Assembly (NCBI GenBank): GCA_031216445.1 | Contig: CM062210.1 | Location: 3,342,501-3,406,500 of the forward strand | Source of the DNA: Lateolabrax maculatus | Taxonomy: Eukaryota; Chordata; Actinopteri; Acropomatiformes; Lateolabracidae | Direction of reading: 5' to 3' | Length of the DNA stretch: 64,000 bases | Notes under the pieces: generated by a model | Databases searched by the model: none | What the model was told of the DNA's origin: nothing | What the model saw: the letters and a program-made list of their open reading frames with translations, nothing else | Made by a program: the position numbers and the translations under genes | Shown here: positions 24,540 to 35,345 of the stretch, piece by piece | Layout: each line of letters begins with the position of its first letter | How positions within the stretch are numbered: the stretch's first letter is position 1

Positions 24540-24975
24540 CCAGCTTACACATCGAGGAGAGATGCCACAACATTAGCATTCATTTGGAGTCGTGTCTGTG
24601 TCTAATATTCACTGTCCTTGTAGCTCGGTTTTAGTCTCCACAAACTCCAGAGGAAAAGATTGGGCTCTTTAGCTGCTAAATGCTCCACTAAAGCCTGTCG
24701 CTACCTTTGTCTGTCAGCCGTTTGGTGCTGGGCAGGTAATGTCCAGTGGCAACAGCTGCTGGCTGTGGCGAGAAACTAGTTTTTTTTATTCTAAAAACAG
24801 TAAAGTAAAAGTGCTGGCAATAAAACCAAAACAATGAGTTCAAAGAGGCTAAAATGCTCCGTGGAGCTGAGGGAACTGCAGAGTTTGGGTGATAATTCTC
24901 TGTGGGGTCATCTTCACTACGTACGAGCAATTTCATATTACACATAGTAATTTCAAACATTGTTAATATAGAAAT
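24540..24975 (-). repeat. Fish interspersed repeat, family 2, copy A
   Basis: In reverse complement this contains, in order, 'ggagtttgtggagactaaaa', 'cgagctacaagg', 'gtgaatattagacacagaca', then 'gactccaaatgaatgctaat'. These align with the plus-strand copies at 28.81 kb and 63.4 kb. The part beyond this (24675-24975) includes 'gctgctaaatgctccact', 'gataattctctgtggggtca' and 'cacatagtaatttcaaacat', which I recognise from a percomorph fish repeat. The 90-codon minus frame at 24688-24960 is a by-product. Class unknown; no terminal inverted repeat or target duplication was established. Confidence 0.65.
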
Positions 24976-26391
24976 ACAATTACGGCAGCTTAAACAAACC
25001 TCTACCCTTTAAAAAAAATGACGGCTTCTACTTTTCTACCTTTTGATTAATATTAATATTTCATATTAAATTTGAATGTATATGTGTCAAAAATGGTGTA
25101 AATGCAGCATCGCTGAAAGAGTAGGGCACAGGCCATGTGAGATTCATCGCAACCAATGGAGAAATACAAATCTCTGTGAACCCATGGCAAACATCACCTG
25201 CATAGCAAAGATTATTAAAAGTCTAATTATGCATATCAAACACCACAGACGGGACAATTAGAACAGGGAGGCTTCAGGCTGCCTGGAACAGATGGTTTGC
25301 CCATTTAAGGAAACTACAGACATATGTATTATTAACACTTAGCTCAGCATTTCCTGTGCTTTTGTATTTTATTTTTGTAGTACCTCCCCTACAGAAAGTG
25401 CAGATTTTGTCATAGGCCTATTTTTTTTTTTTTTAACAAATGTTCTTTTTATGGAAATGCTTTCACACATTAAAGCAGAGTATGGGTAAATGACATAGTC
25501 TCCAAAGAGTTTTTGGATTTTCTGAGGCATTACACATTTGCTGTTGGCATGAGCTATGGGCTTTACAATCCACAAAACATAATAAAGCATAGGGTACATA
25601 AGACCTTATTTAGATTTCTGTTTTTTTTTTAAAGGGTCTGTTCAGCTTAATAAAAAAACAGCAGTGTGTCTTTCAAAAAAATAGTGCCGATGTTGATCTG
25701 GATAATCCAGGTGGAACTGGCTTCTACCAAAGACAAAGTCTTCGTGAAAACTGTCAAATTGAAATGAATAAATACATTAATTAAGAATATATATATATAT
25801 GTACAGCAGTGACCTTGACAATCACCAATGACAAGCTATCTTGTATACTGTTCTACGACGCCGCTAGGCGAGTTAAACACCTGGATCGCTCCACTTAATC
25901 ATAGTTCCATCAAAATGCGTATCTAAGCTCTGTTGGTGTTAATTAGTAGTAGTTAATTAAACATTAAAATAAATCACATTAGTTGGGCTGTCTTTGTATT
26001 TTCTTCCTTTGTATTGGGTACAGAGTACTGTGCATGATGGATGGTTCATGAGGAAGCATCATTACAGTATGTGTGGGCGGGCGGAAAGACAGACTGATAG
26101 ATTGATAGATTGATAGATGAACAGACCAGGAGAGGTCCACAGGTGAGCAGTCGCACGGCTAACACTTTCTGACTCGTATGGGGCTACTGAATCACCTTGC
26201 TGCCAGGGTACCACATGCAAATTTAGCAGAAAGCGTTTCACATTCTCGACCCGTACCCAGGTCCTGCCTGGCACCAGCACAAGGACCACTTTCACATTCA
26301 GTAGTTTGCTTCTCCTGTGACTACTTAGCACTACATATTCTCAACACATCGAGAGTAATGACAGGACAGTGAAATGACAACTGAGACATGA
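24976..26391. other. Non-coding stretch with short tandem repeats
   Basis: No gene. It contains T-runs near 25422-25433 and 25620-25630, an (AT)7 tract near 25788-25800, and three perfect 8-bp units TGATAGAT at 26095-26118. Short frames are unremarkable. Confidence 0.55.
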
Positions 26392-26502
26392 CTCTCTCTC
26401 TCTCTCCCTCTCTCTCTCTTTCTCACACACACACACACACACACACCTCTCTCTTTCTTATACACACATATATCTCTAAGACACACACACACACACACAC
26501 AG
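26392..26502. repeat. Compound (TC)n-(CA)n microsatellite
   Basis: CT-rich repeat, then about 11 CA units, an interrupted CT/TA section, and a second run of about 10 CA units ending before 'gcgagac'. The pattern suggests repeated slippage followed by point mutation. Confidence 0.95.
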
Positions 26503-26525
26503 CGAGACACTGAGATGCACAGAAA

Positions 26526-26547
26526 GGAGGTGGGGGGGTGGGGGGTT
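26526..26547. repeat. G-rich tract next to the microsatellite
   Basis: Two G-runs of 6-7 interrupted by single T, in 'aggaggtgggggggtgg' and the following G-run. Local strand asymmetry (G-rich after C/T-rich) continues from the neighbouring microsatellite. Confidence 0.8.
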
Positions 26548-28149
26548 TACCATAGAGACTTGGACTCATTGATCATCTCAGGAGGGGGTAAGTTGAGATC
26601 AATCTCCTTTCACAACAGTGACCCCTGGTGGAGGATCAAAGTTCCTTTACAACAAAGAGTCTTTGCAGTCAGTCCTTCCATTTCCCTTTTGATAAAAGAC
26701 AAATAAATTAATAAGGAAATAATACATCCCCAGAGTTACTTTTTTACACGTTATATAATGTATAAACGCTTGCTTATATTGAAATTGTCGTTTATAATGA
26801 TCGACAGAAAAGGTAGATATTGAAGGAAAGAACAAATAGGTTTTTATCAGCATGCAGTTGGTGAAAAAAGACAGACATTTAGAATCTTATCTGATATTGA
26901 AACAGCTCGTTTCCTATGTGTGCAACTCCGCACACAAAGTACTGTAGTTTGGATGACTGAACTGGGCAGAGTGAGGCAAGAGCTGTTGTCATACCATGCA
27001 GTATTGAGTGTGAAAATCATGTTTCTCTCTCCATGCACCTCCCACACAATTTGCCCATATACCGCAGTTAAGACAAAGCACACTGCTACTTATTCATTTG
27101 TGCACCCGATACAGTAGGAACATCTGCTGGAGTGTTTCTGACAAGAAAAGGTAATGAACTTTTCAGATTACTGAGACAAAAAAAAGTGTGCTTTATTTAT
27201 TTATTTATTTATTTTTTTACAAAAGAACTACACAGCTGACATTTATGGATTACAGGCAGCAAGAAGTTCATTAATCACACAAAGAGACAGAAAAAGAAAA
27301 ACTTACTGGATCTCACTGGATAATATATATGTGCAATGGTCTCATATAAATGAAAAAACTTGTTCTATGCACAAAAACAGTAAGGAACCCATGAACTTAA
27401 GCAATGAATTGAGTAATTCATTGTCAGAAAGTAAGAGATGTCTAAGCTTCATTTTTAGTCCAACTGTATTTAAGTCAACAATAAACACACATTACTCGCA
27501 CATGAATATGCTAAATATTTTGTATTTGTCACTTCTATTAATAGGATCCCACTGATAGTGGCACGCCTACCAATTCTTGGGCCTGTGTTTTCGTCACATT
27601 GCTCTCCCTGTTGTGCAGAGATTTATACGGACCTTAAGACCACATGTATAATGCATGAGCTTGGACTTATAAATATATCAAACAATATCAATAAATAAAA
27701 TGTAACCCGCCACCCCCTGTAATGTGTGAATTTAACTGCTGACTGTGACTTCTTGGTCAGCTTGGGCATAACAAAAATATATTTTATCGGCACGCACCCA
27801 AGGCAAGAACCAACGCCTGACTGAAATACGTTCATACAAAACTGAGCAGTGTGTGCTTCTGATTCTAACACAATGCTGTCCTTCTGCATTGTCTTTAACG
27901 CAGATCCTATTAAATCTTTTTTTAGATGTGTTTTGTTATAAAAACTTATAGATGCATATCCTTCCATGCAATTCTGTATAATATCTCCAAATGTTTACTT
28001 GGCCAGGCATATCACCATTTGACAAAATGATAAATCTGGTTTATTTGAATATAATTTTTATAGTTAAGTTAATTGCCGACATCGAGGAACATGGCAACAT
28101 AACTAAAAACTAGTCTGATATGGCAAGAAGCATGCCAACCCTGTCTCCA
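26548..28149. other. Non-coding stretch, no gene seen
   Basis: Unique AT-rich DNA with a (TTTA)n tract at about 27192-27217. The 114-codon minus frame at 27623-27967 and the frames near 26.85-27.12 kb carry no domain that I recognise. Confidence 0.5.
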
Positions 28150-28395
28150 AGTCTTGGGGAGAAATAATTACCTTTATTCATACTGCACTTTTCTAAACAA
28201 AAAGTGATTTAAAAGATGTCACTGATTCTGCAAGTCTCAGATCCTCAGGCAGGGAGTCCCAGAGCGGAGGGTCCTTGATGAAGCCTGGTCACCTTTAGCC
28301 TTTTGGGACTTAGGAACCACCAGCAGAGCCCCGCCCGAGGATCTGAGGCTGCGCTCTGGCTCACAGGGAGGCAGCAATTCAGCAATGTCGCTGGG
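28150..28395 (-). mobile_element. L2-type LINE, C-terminal end of ORF2 (dead)
   Basis: Minus-strand translation gives SDIAELLPP, then RSLRSS, then VPKSQKAKGDQA in one frame. After a frameshift it continues as SLPEDLRLAESVTSFKSLF followed by a stop at about 28197-28199. This is the characteristic C-terminal end of fish L2-group ORF2 proteins (..SELL..P.RSLRSS..L..VP..K..GDRAF..AAP.LWN.LP..R), including the final FKS.L block. The 'WN' segment is destroyed at the frameshift. The fragment is 5'-truncated at about 28395, where similarity stops abruptly. Confidence 0.85.
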
Positions 28396-28489
28396 CGCTG
28401 TAATAAAATAATGAAGTAATATATTACTTTTAGCAGTAAAGGAATATAACACCACACTAATAGGATTTTGGTAATTTATTACCATTGAG
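28396..28489. other. Short AT-rich spacer
   Basis: AT-rich sequence between the LINE fragment and the GC-rich island; no feature recognised. Confidence 0.5.
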
Positions 28490-28745
28490 TTGGGTACAGG
28501 CGCACCGGGGGCAGCCAGGTTCGAGGCCACCGCAGCGCACATATGGTTAAGGTGCCAAAAGGCGGGCCCGGTTGGAGCTCAAGGACAACCACCGACCTGC
28601 GGGCCAAAGCCTCTGGGGGAGGACAACGGACTCAGGGAGGCCTAGGAGACGATGGACGCCCCGCCTTGGGAGACCCGCCCGAATAAGCAAGCAGGGAGAG
28701 AGACATAGGAAGCAAGATGGAGGCCTGAGTGGTCTGGAGGCTGAC
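28490..28745. other. GC-rich island in AT-rich surroundings
   Basis: By hand count about 64% G+C over 28501-28740, against clearly AT-rich flanks. It contains GGTTCGAGGCC (28519-28529), which resembles a pol III B box, and strings such as 'aaggcgggcccggttggagc' and 'gacgatggacgccccgcctt'. It is not a tRNA: no A box or paired stems. It could be part of an inserted repeat of different base composition (LTR, SINE or internal retroelement sequence) or an isolated small CpG-rich patch. No frame looks coding. Confidence 0.5.
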
Positions 28746-28808
28746 AGCTAAAAGATCACAGAATTTTCAGCATTGAGTCTTTTCAGCAAAAAAACTCAAT
28801 GAAATATT

Positions 28809-28975
28809 GCCAGATATTTCCCTCAGGAGTTGGTAGAGACCAAAAACAGAGCTAAAAGAGAAATCGGACTTATATTCTCCAGGTGGACACAGTCACAACA
28901 ATAAATCAATTATAATGTTACTCTGTAACTACTAGATGTGTAAATAATTTGCTAACAAATTCATGGCAAACTTAA
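28809..28975 (+). repeat. Fish interspersed repeat, family 2, copy B
   Basis: 'gccagatatttccctcagga', 'gttggtagagaccaaaaaca', 'gagctaaaag' and 'cggacttatattctccaggt' align in order with copy C at 63.41-63.50 kb and with the reverse complement of copy A at 24.55-24.67 kb. After about 28905 it diverges from the other copies; 'gtaactactagatgtgtaaa' may be a different internal segment of the same family. Confidence 0.65.
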
Positions 28976-31141
28976 AAAAGTGATTATATATCAGTGTTAG
29001 TGTCACTACTTGTTTTTGATGCTCAAAAAAGTGGTGAAAAAAATAAAGTTATTGCAGGTTCAACCATGTGGTCTGAGTGTTCAAATATAACTTACAATGT
29101 AAATAAGTGGCATTATGTTGGAAAAGCAAATACTTAAGGGAAAAGAAACGAAACACGTTGTCAGTCAATCTTTTGCTGATAAGTTCACTATTTTGCAGCG
29201 TTAGACTTTGTTATAGCGATATTGCCATGTTCGTAGTTCTCAGCAACTGAGTACATTTTATAATAACCAAAAGAAACAATGGCCAAAGCTTCTTTAAACT
29301 GACTCATGTTGTCATAAACCAGAATTTTCCTTTTCCTTTCCTCTTCCAGTCATCACTCACTATAAAGTATCTATATTGAGGGGATCTTGTGAGTACTTCC
29401 CAGTATCAGCAATACTGATATCTCCCACATCACAGCACTACCATAGTTGCCACTTGCTTTACATTTTCAATGCTTGCAGCGTTTTCACACTTTGAGATGC
29501 TTGATATCTACTGGCCCATGTATCTCTTCCATTTTAGCCTGCCAGCGGTACAGTATCCATCTCCATTACATGGTCACAGATGGATAACAAGGCCAGGCCT
29601 GGCACAGCTCACAGAGTGGTGCTGTTCCTCTGAGAATACACCCCTGCCATCATATTCAAATGGACTTTCTGCTGGCTGTCCCTTCGCTCGCCGTGGCACA
29701 CAATAGAAGACGGGAGGGATGTGGGGGGGAGGGATGTGGGGGAGGTGCTGAGGTGAGACTGAGGTGGGCTGATGAGAAGAAGAGAGTTGCCATTGTCTCT
29801 AGGGGAAACAGGGATGCCAACAGTCAGACGCTCTGCAGACACAGGAATTAGATCATTTAGAAATTCAACCCAGCCCTTGCACACCAATTGCTCTTCTTCT
29901 TTTTCTGCTCCCCCCACCACCTTCCCGCTCCCCCTCTCGTTTTATGCCCTTATCGAGGCAGGTTGGAAGAAGCTCCGAGACAGGCTGACACCGACACAGA
30001 CTACCTCTAAAGTCCTTAAAAGGTAATTGAGCCTTCCAGCCCACACCACTAATTTGTGTGACTCTGCCCACTAGGTAGCAGCGTGACAAAAACAGAGGGA
30101 GGGAAACTGAGGAGTGTTGGAAAGAGTGACTCCCTCGGACACAATATGTTAATTGGTTCTCTACAACTGACAGCCATAAGAAAGGTTGAGGCTATATAGA
30201 GGAGAATTACCAGAAAGGGCATGGTCAGGAAAATGATAATGGTTAGTCCCTGCAGTGAGAAAAAAAAATTGCACTGCGAGAACTACTCTTTCATCCCCAT
30301 CTGCAAAACGATAATCTTCCAGTGATTTTGTGCAACAATAGCAACCATTACGATGAAATATACTGCAGTGAATGCTAAAAAAGAAGAAATAAAAATAGCA
30401 AAAAATGCATTCAATAGTTATGCAGCGGAAACAGTGGGCACTGTTAGAGGCCACAGTGGATTAGGGGCGGTGGGTGTTTTTGTGTGGAGGAGAAGTATAT
30501 TGTGGTGGTAATTGAAAGATAACTGTGGGACCTCACAGGAGTCTGCCAGGTATGCACAAGGTACAGATCCGCCTCCGGCCCTGCTTTAAATTCACCTCAA
30601 GGATTTGATTTCTTCAAATGCCAACACTGTTGGAAATGAACTATTTGTCCAGGGTCTGAATTATGTGGAAGACCCTCCCATGAATCACCTTCAGTACCTC
30701 TGTGGCCTTCAGCCTAGTAATATCCATATCTCTTCACTTTCCTCCAATCAATAATGAGATGACGCCCTTGGAAATGCAGGATAGATGACTCAAATGGGAT
30801 ATTATATTTGTTGAGACCACACAGAACAGAGCCTGTCTGAACCAGATTTACATGCCGCAGGTTTTTTTCCTTTTTTTTGAACCCACACTTTATCAAATGA
30901 AAAAAAAGAAAAATCAGATATTCGCTGTGGCGACCCCGAATCAGATCAGACGACCCAAACAAATGTTTTCTGATCAGGGTCATCATCAGACATTGTTTGT
31001 CACTGCCCCTCCAAAATGCAAATGGGTATTTTTTAATATGGGTAAGTTAAGGCAAATAAAACTACTTGGTAAGGGTTAAGAAAAAATACAAACTCGCTGG
31101 ATGGTTAAAATCTTCTTACTAACCTATAAAAAATGACGTTA
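28976..31141. other. Non-coding stretch, no gene seen
   Basis: Unique DNA. At 29711-29745 two tandem copies of a GGGAGGGATGTGGG unit make a G-rich patch. The 103-codon minus frame at 29609-29920 runs through it and is compositionally biased. Several frames at 29.6-30.1 kb overlap on both strands, typical of GC-richer non-coding DNA. At 30850-30900 there is a T-run and an A-run. Confidence 0.5.
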
Positions 31142-31377
31142 GGCTGCAAAGTAACAAAAACAGTTATTTCTTCCAGTAGAGAAAGATCTCTTCCATTTGA
31201 GTCAATACAAACCTTGTAAAATCAGATGTAAAAGAATATGTTGCAGGAGTCCTTCCTCGCTCATTGGCTTGTGGTGCCACGAGTGGAGTAAGGTTTGCTT
31301 TTATATGTTTGTATTAACTTTAATGGAGGAGACATTTTCTCCATCCGAATAAATCATGTTTTTGTTACTTTACAGCC
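31142..31377. mobile_element. Palindromic MITE-like element with about 70-bp inverted arms
   Basis: The left arm (31142-31212) starts 'ggctgcaaagtaacaaaaac' and ends 'gtcaatacaaac'. The right arm (31307-31377), in reverse complement, starts 'ggctgtaaagtaacaaaaac' and ends 'gttaatacaaac'; its inner part 'gtctcctccattaaagttaa' matches 'atctcttccatttgagtcaa'. The arms enclose about 94 bp of loop. Such long imperfect palindromes are typical of foldback/MITE elements. There is no coding frame. Termini and target-site duplication are not resolved, so the family is unknown to me. Confidence 0.75.
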
Positions 31378-34310
31378 ACCTTTTGTCCTCAGCAAAAGGT
31401 TTCTAGAGAGTTCATATTTTCACCATTTGAAACGTCCAGTTTCTGGGCGATATATCCATCCAGTACTCTGATACGTAATATAAGGCCCTGAATCTGGGAC
31501 TGGATTTAAAGAAAAGCACCCTTGACAGTTTATAGAAGACAGAATTCAAACAGTTGTCTCAAAGGTCAATATCAGATGCTCTATACGGTCGACCAATGCT
31601 ATTGTTTCTGGTGAAGACAGTCTCTGAAAACGGGAACCACTATTTGAATAAAGTCACATGATGACCTTGATTTTACAATAAAAAAAAAGTATATATAGTC
31701 ACATCTTTTCCAAACTACACAGTTCCAGCTCTGCTATCACTCTCCCCTTGCACCACATCTAATTATCTCACGCTTATTCAGGCTTAATCACTCAGCTTAT
31801 CAAAGCACCGACCGGTTCACCTGCTCCACCGCGGCATGCGTCGACGTTGGCCCAGCCCTGCCTATTGCAATGATAACAAAAACTAATGGTGTCTGAAGAA
31901 GCTTGTGTAGATGTGGGTCAGACTCTTTCTCTATAAGCCAGAGCCCAGGGCCTAAACTGAACATAATAATGTAGCGTAGCCAGGATCGGGCGCAAGTAAG
32001 AAGAGCCTCCTTCAGGCCAATAGTTAATAGAGAGGACTCTGACTCCTTGCCACCATAACCACCCCACCCCCCACGAGCTCCCACTCTTGCTCGACCTTCT
32101 CTGTCTATCCTCTCCACACCATCAATTCATCTCCCTCCGTGTAATCTGCAAGCAGGACTCCGTTAAATCAACCAATAGGTGTCAAGGATTCCCACCCTGG
32201 ATTTGTTTATTCTTAATTCAGTGTACTATGTCCGCCTCCCAGGTTGTTTGCTGCCTGGCAGGCTAATATGGATTGGAGTTTCACCAAATTGTGAGCTTTA
32301 CAGTGGTGATCATAATCGATTACATATGCCTGCACTGGATAAATGAAAACCACACTGTATATCTAATTAAACTGATGCATGAATACACACACAATCTCTG
32401 GTGTAAAACCAGGATTTATGATTGTCCTTGAAGTATTTTGCTATGTATGTAATTTCCAATGAGATGGAACATTGCTTTTAGCTCAATACCATCTCAATCA
32501 TGGTTTCTTAAATTATGTTTTTAATCCCAATTTTGCAAAATTATATTCATTGTGTTAAAGAAATGTCAAACGTTTGTAAAAATAAAGGCTAATTTTGCTA
32601 CTTTAAGCGTGTGTTGACGTCTCTATCTATCTTTGGTTGACAGCCACAAAATAATATCTACTATGCCAGTACTGTATTCAATGCCATTACTGAATTAATG
32701 ATTCAAATATATAGCAGCATTACCATCTGAATTCAAGTGTTTTTCTATACACATTACCCCGTCACCGTCATTCATCATACACTTTTGTCACGCAGTGTGA
32801 CAAAAGATACAACAGGCATCCGGGGCTGTGCTTGCTGCGTCTCCGCCTGCCATCGATGATTCACACCCAACCAGGGGGAAAACAGAGGGTTACTAACTAG
32901 GTCCTCCAAGGCACCAGATGTCAGTGATTAATCTTGATGAAGTTGGGACTCTATGTCTCCCTAGCTGTCTCTCTCTGTCTCCCAACCTGGTGCTTAATGA
33001 CCCTTTCCCTCTGTTTTCTCAGCCCATTTTTTACCCTTTAGATCATGTTCAATATGGCGGGTTCTTTATGCAGATGAGTGGTGGATGGGAGCAGGGACAA
33101 CTGCCGCAACTGATTGTCTGCTGCCATTTGCAGCAGGAAACTTGCTAAAGTAACAGAAAAGTGAGGAACAAAAGAGAGGACTTTTTTTTGTGATTTGATA
33201 TTTTGTAACCACTGTGAGTGGCAACACAAAAACACGGTACAAATACTGTGTTGGGTAATGTAGGTAAAGGAGAGGTACAAAACCAAATATGAGTAATTTT
33301 GTTTAAGTTCCTTCAGGTTAGTATGATATATATGTCTTATATCTGAGAATAAGTCCATCAAGAGGTAATCAGAGCAGGAAGCCAATTAGTTATTTCCATA
33401 AGCTACAATGCAATGCAGTTATAACGCAATAATAAATAAAATGTGTGTTTTATTTTTTCTGGAAACAATCCACACATAAAAATAACCACGCTGAAATCAG
33501 TCACCATTTGTATGCCGAGGCAGTGCGTTGCCTTAGGCAAAAGTTGACCTGGCCAATTAAGTTCTGCAAAATTATACCTGTTGGGTATTGAAAAAGCAGG
33601 CTTGTACTATGGAGTATTATGGACTGGTAAATAATTGGTCAACTGATCATGGAATGACTGACCCACCGTGCAGTCATTCTGCACATGTCGAAACAAACTC
33701 CAACAGGACGAGGGACATTTTCCTGGCTGCCTGGAAGAAAGACTTCTCATACTTACAACCCCATCAACACTAACTCTCTAGTGATGCTTTGGAAACAGCA
33801 GTAGCAGTGTGCTACCTAACAAACCTATGAATTATGCAAATGTAAACCTGACACTATTCTTGGCTGGCTAAATTGACATTCATAATTCATGAAAACATTG
33901 CATTTCTGACACTCAGCAAAACAGGGAATTTTAATGAAATGTCAGAGGTTGGATCTTGAAACACTGTGAACCTTATGGCAGTAAAATGATTGTTGCTTGC
34001 TACAATGGAGTGAATGGGGTTAAGACATTTGCAACTCATTTAAACGTTCACTTTATGTATTCATTTATGAAGTTATTTATTTAACCCAGCAAGTCACTGA
34101 AGAAAGAAGTTCTTTTTTTTTTGACAATATACAAAAACCCTTGAGTAAGAAGTTGGGAGAAAACTGGGAAAGATCAGGGGGACAAGATCAAAACGCAAGC
34201 AGTTTGCAGAGGGCAGCAGAAAACACAATGAAAACATTGACAAATAAGTAAGCAAACACCAAGCTGGACAGCTATTCATATTATGCCCGTATATGATGAT
34301 TTGAAAACAG
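31378..34310. other. Long non-coding stretch, no gene seen
   Basis: Unique sequence. The 105-codon minus frame at 31800-32117 is Gly/Arg/Glu-rich at its start because of a purine-rich patch and has no recognised domain. The 115-codon minus frame at 33038-33385 is likewise unassigned. No repeat that I could name. Confidence 0.45.
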
Positions 34311-35345
34311 GTAAGGTAAGGCAATTTATTTTTTTCAAAGTGTCATGCACCAAAAGGTGCCCAGCCAGCATGGGCTTACAACGCACTACAAACATAACCA
34401 GAGCAACAACACAGCATACTGAGAGAAGAAGAAGAAATGTCTTCTGTTCAAACCAAACATGAACACTATCCTGCTCCTTAGACATTACAGCAATTAATAC
34501 ATAACTAAAGCATATCACAGACTGTGCCTTTAACACATCAAACAGGAATCGCCCTCGTAAGCAGAAGTCTACATTCATCAGACATAGAGAACAAATCACG
34601 ACATTCTGCAGACATTTTAAGGAAAAGCATATATATAAAATGGATTTCATTTTCAAACTCTCCCATGTTACACAGGTAACACTTTCCATTCTCCTCTGAG
34701 ATTGAATGGAAGCGTCCGGTTTCCACCGGCAGATATACGACATCCCTACTGGGCACAAACAGACCTCTGTGCTCTGAGGGTGACATAGTGCTCAGGGTGG
34801 TAAATACTCTTAATCAGACTATACGTTCTCACAAAACTTCTCCTGACCATTTCTGTTCATATGTTTCAAATATTATTGTTTTATTTTGACTGACACTACA
34901 AGATCATTTATTTCAAATACATATATTAAAGACCCGCCTCACCAAATGTTTTTGCAAGCTCCCTTGTCCAAGAATATTTATTTGCAAGTTCTGGACTGTG
35001 TCACATAATGTTTGCTTACAATATCCTAAGACCCGTGCATCATTATCTAAAATTGGACAGACACAAGATTTATACAACAGTGTACAGGTTTTATATCCAA
35101 GAACCCAACATAGCTTAACCTTTTTAAGGACAGCTCCCAGTGTCCTACCTGCAGAGTCTGATAAAGCTTTTATTCCTTCTTCAAAAGGTCAGATGGTCAT
35201 CTAGAGTAAGTTCTAAGTATTTGTAATGCTCAGTATTTGACAGAAGTGTTGAACCAAAATGGAATATAGGCATACAGTAACCATAACCATTACAAGTTGT
35301 ATCTTTGTTAGTCTTCAATCTTCTACAATCAAAAGTTATTGTAGT
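34311..35345 (-). mobile_element. 5'-truncated non-LTR retrotransposon (LINE), RT C-terminus to 3' tail
   Basis: On the minus strand, from high to low coordinates: FHFG, then YKYLELTLDDHL (about 35200-35235), a frameshift, then GIKALSDSAGR, GAVLKKVKLCW, YKTCTLLYKSCVCPILD (about 35055-35110), then IQ..-type decay. After another break come YLPVETGRF and a Cys-His knuckle CYLCNMGEFENEIHF (34640-34681). This order (end of RT, thumb/connection, then a C-terminal CCHC-like finger) is that of fish LINE ORF2. The 3' end has 'gcccatgctggctgggcacc' and an AATAAA-like string, and it terminates in CTTACCTTACC, a short tandem tail typical of CR1/L2/Rex-group LINEs. Multiple frameshifts and stops make it non-functional, and the endonuclease and catalytic FADD region are absent. 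The 160-codon frame at 34276-34758 is a wrong-frame reading of its 3' part. The clade is not certain. Confidence 0.85.

Noticed and set aside
34276..34758. 160-codon minus-strand open frame
   Set aside because: It is an alternative-frame reading through the 3' end of a LINE. The meaningful motifs (CYLC..EIHF) are in another frame, and its hydrophobic stretch comes from the element's 3' untranslated part.
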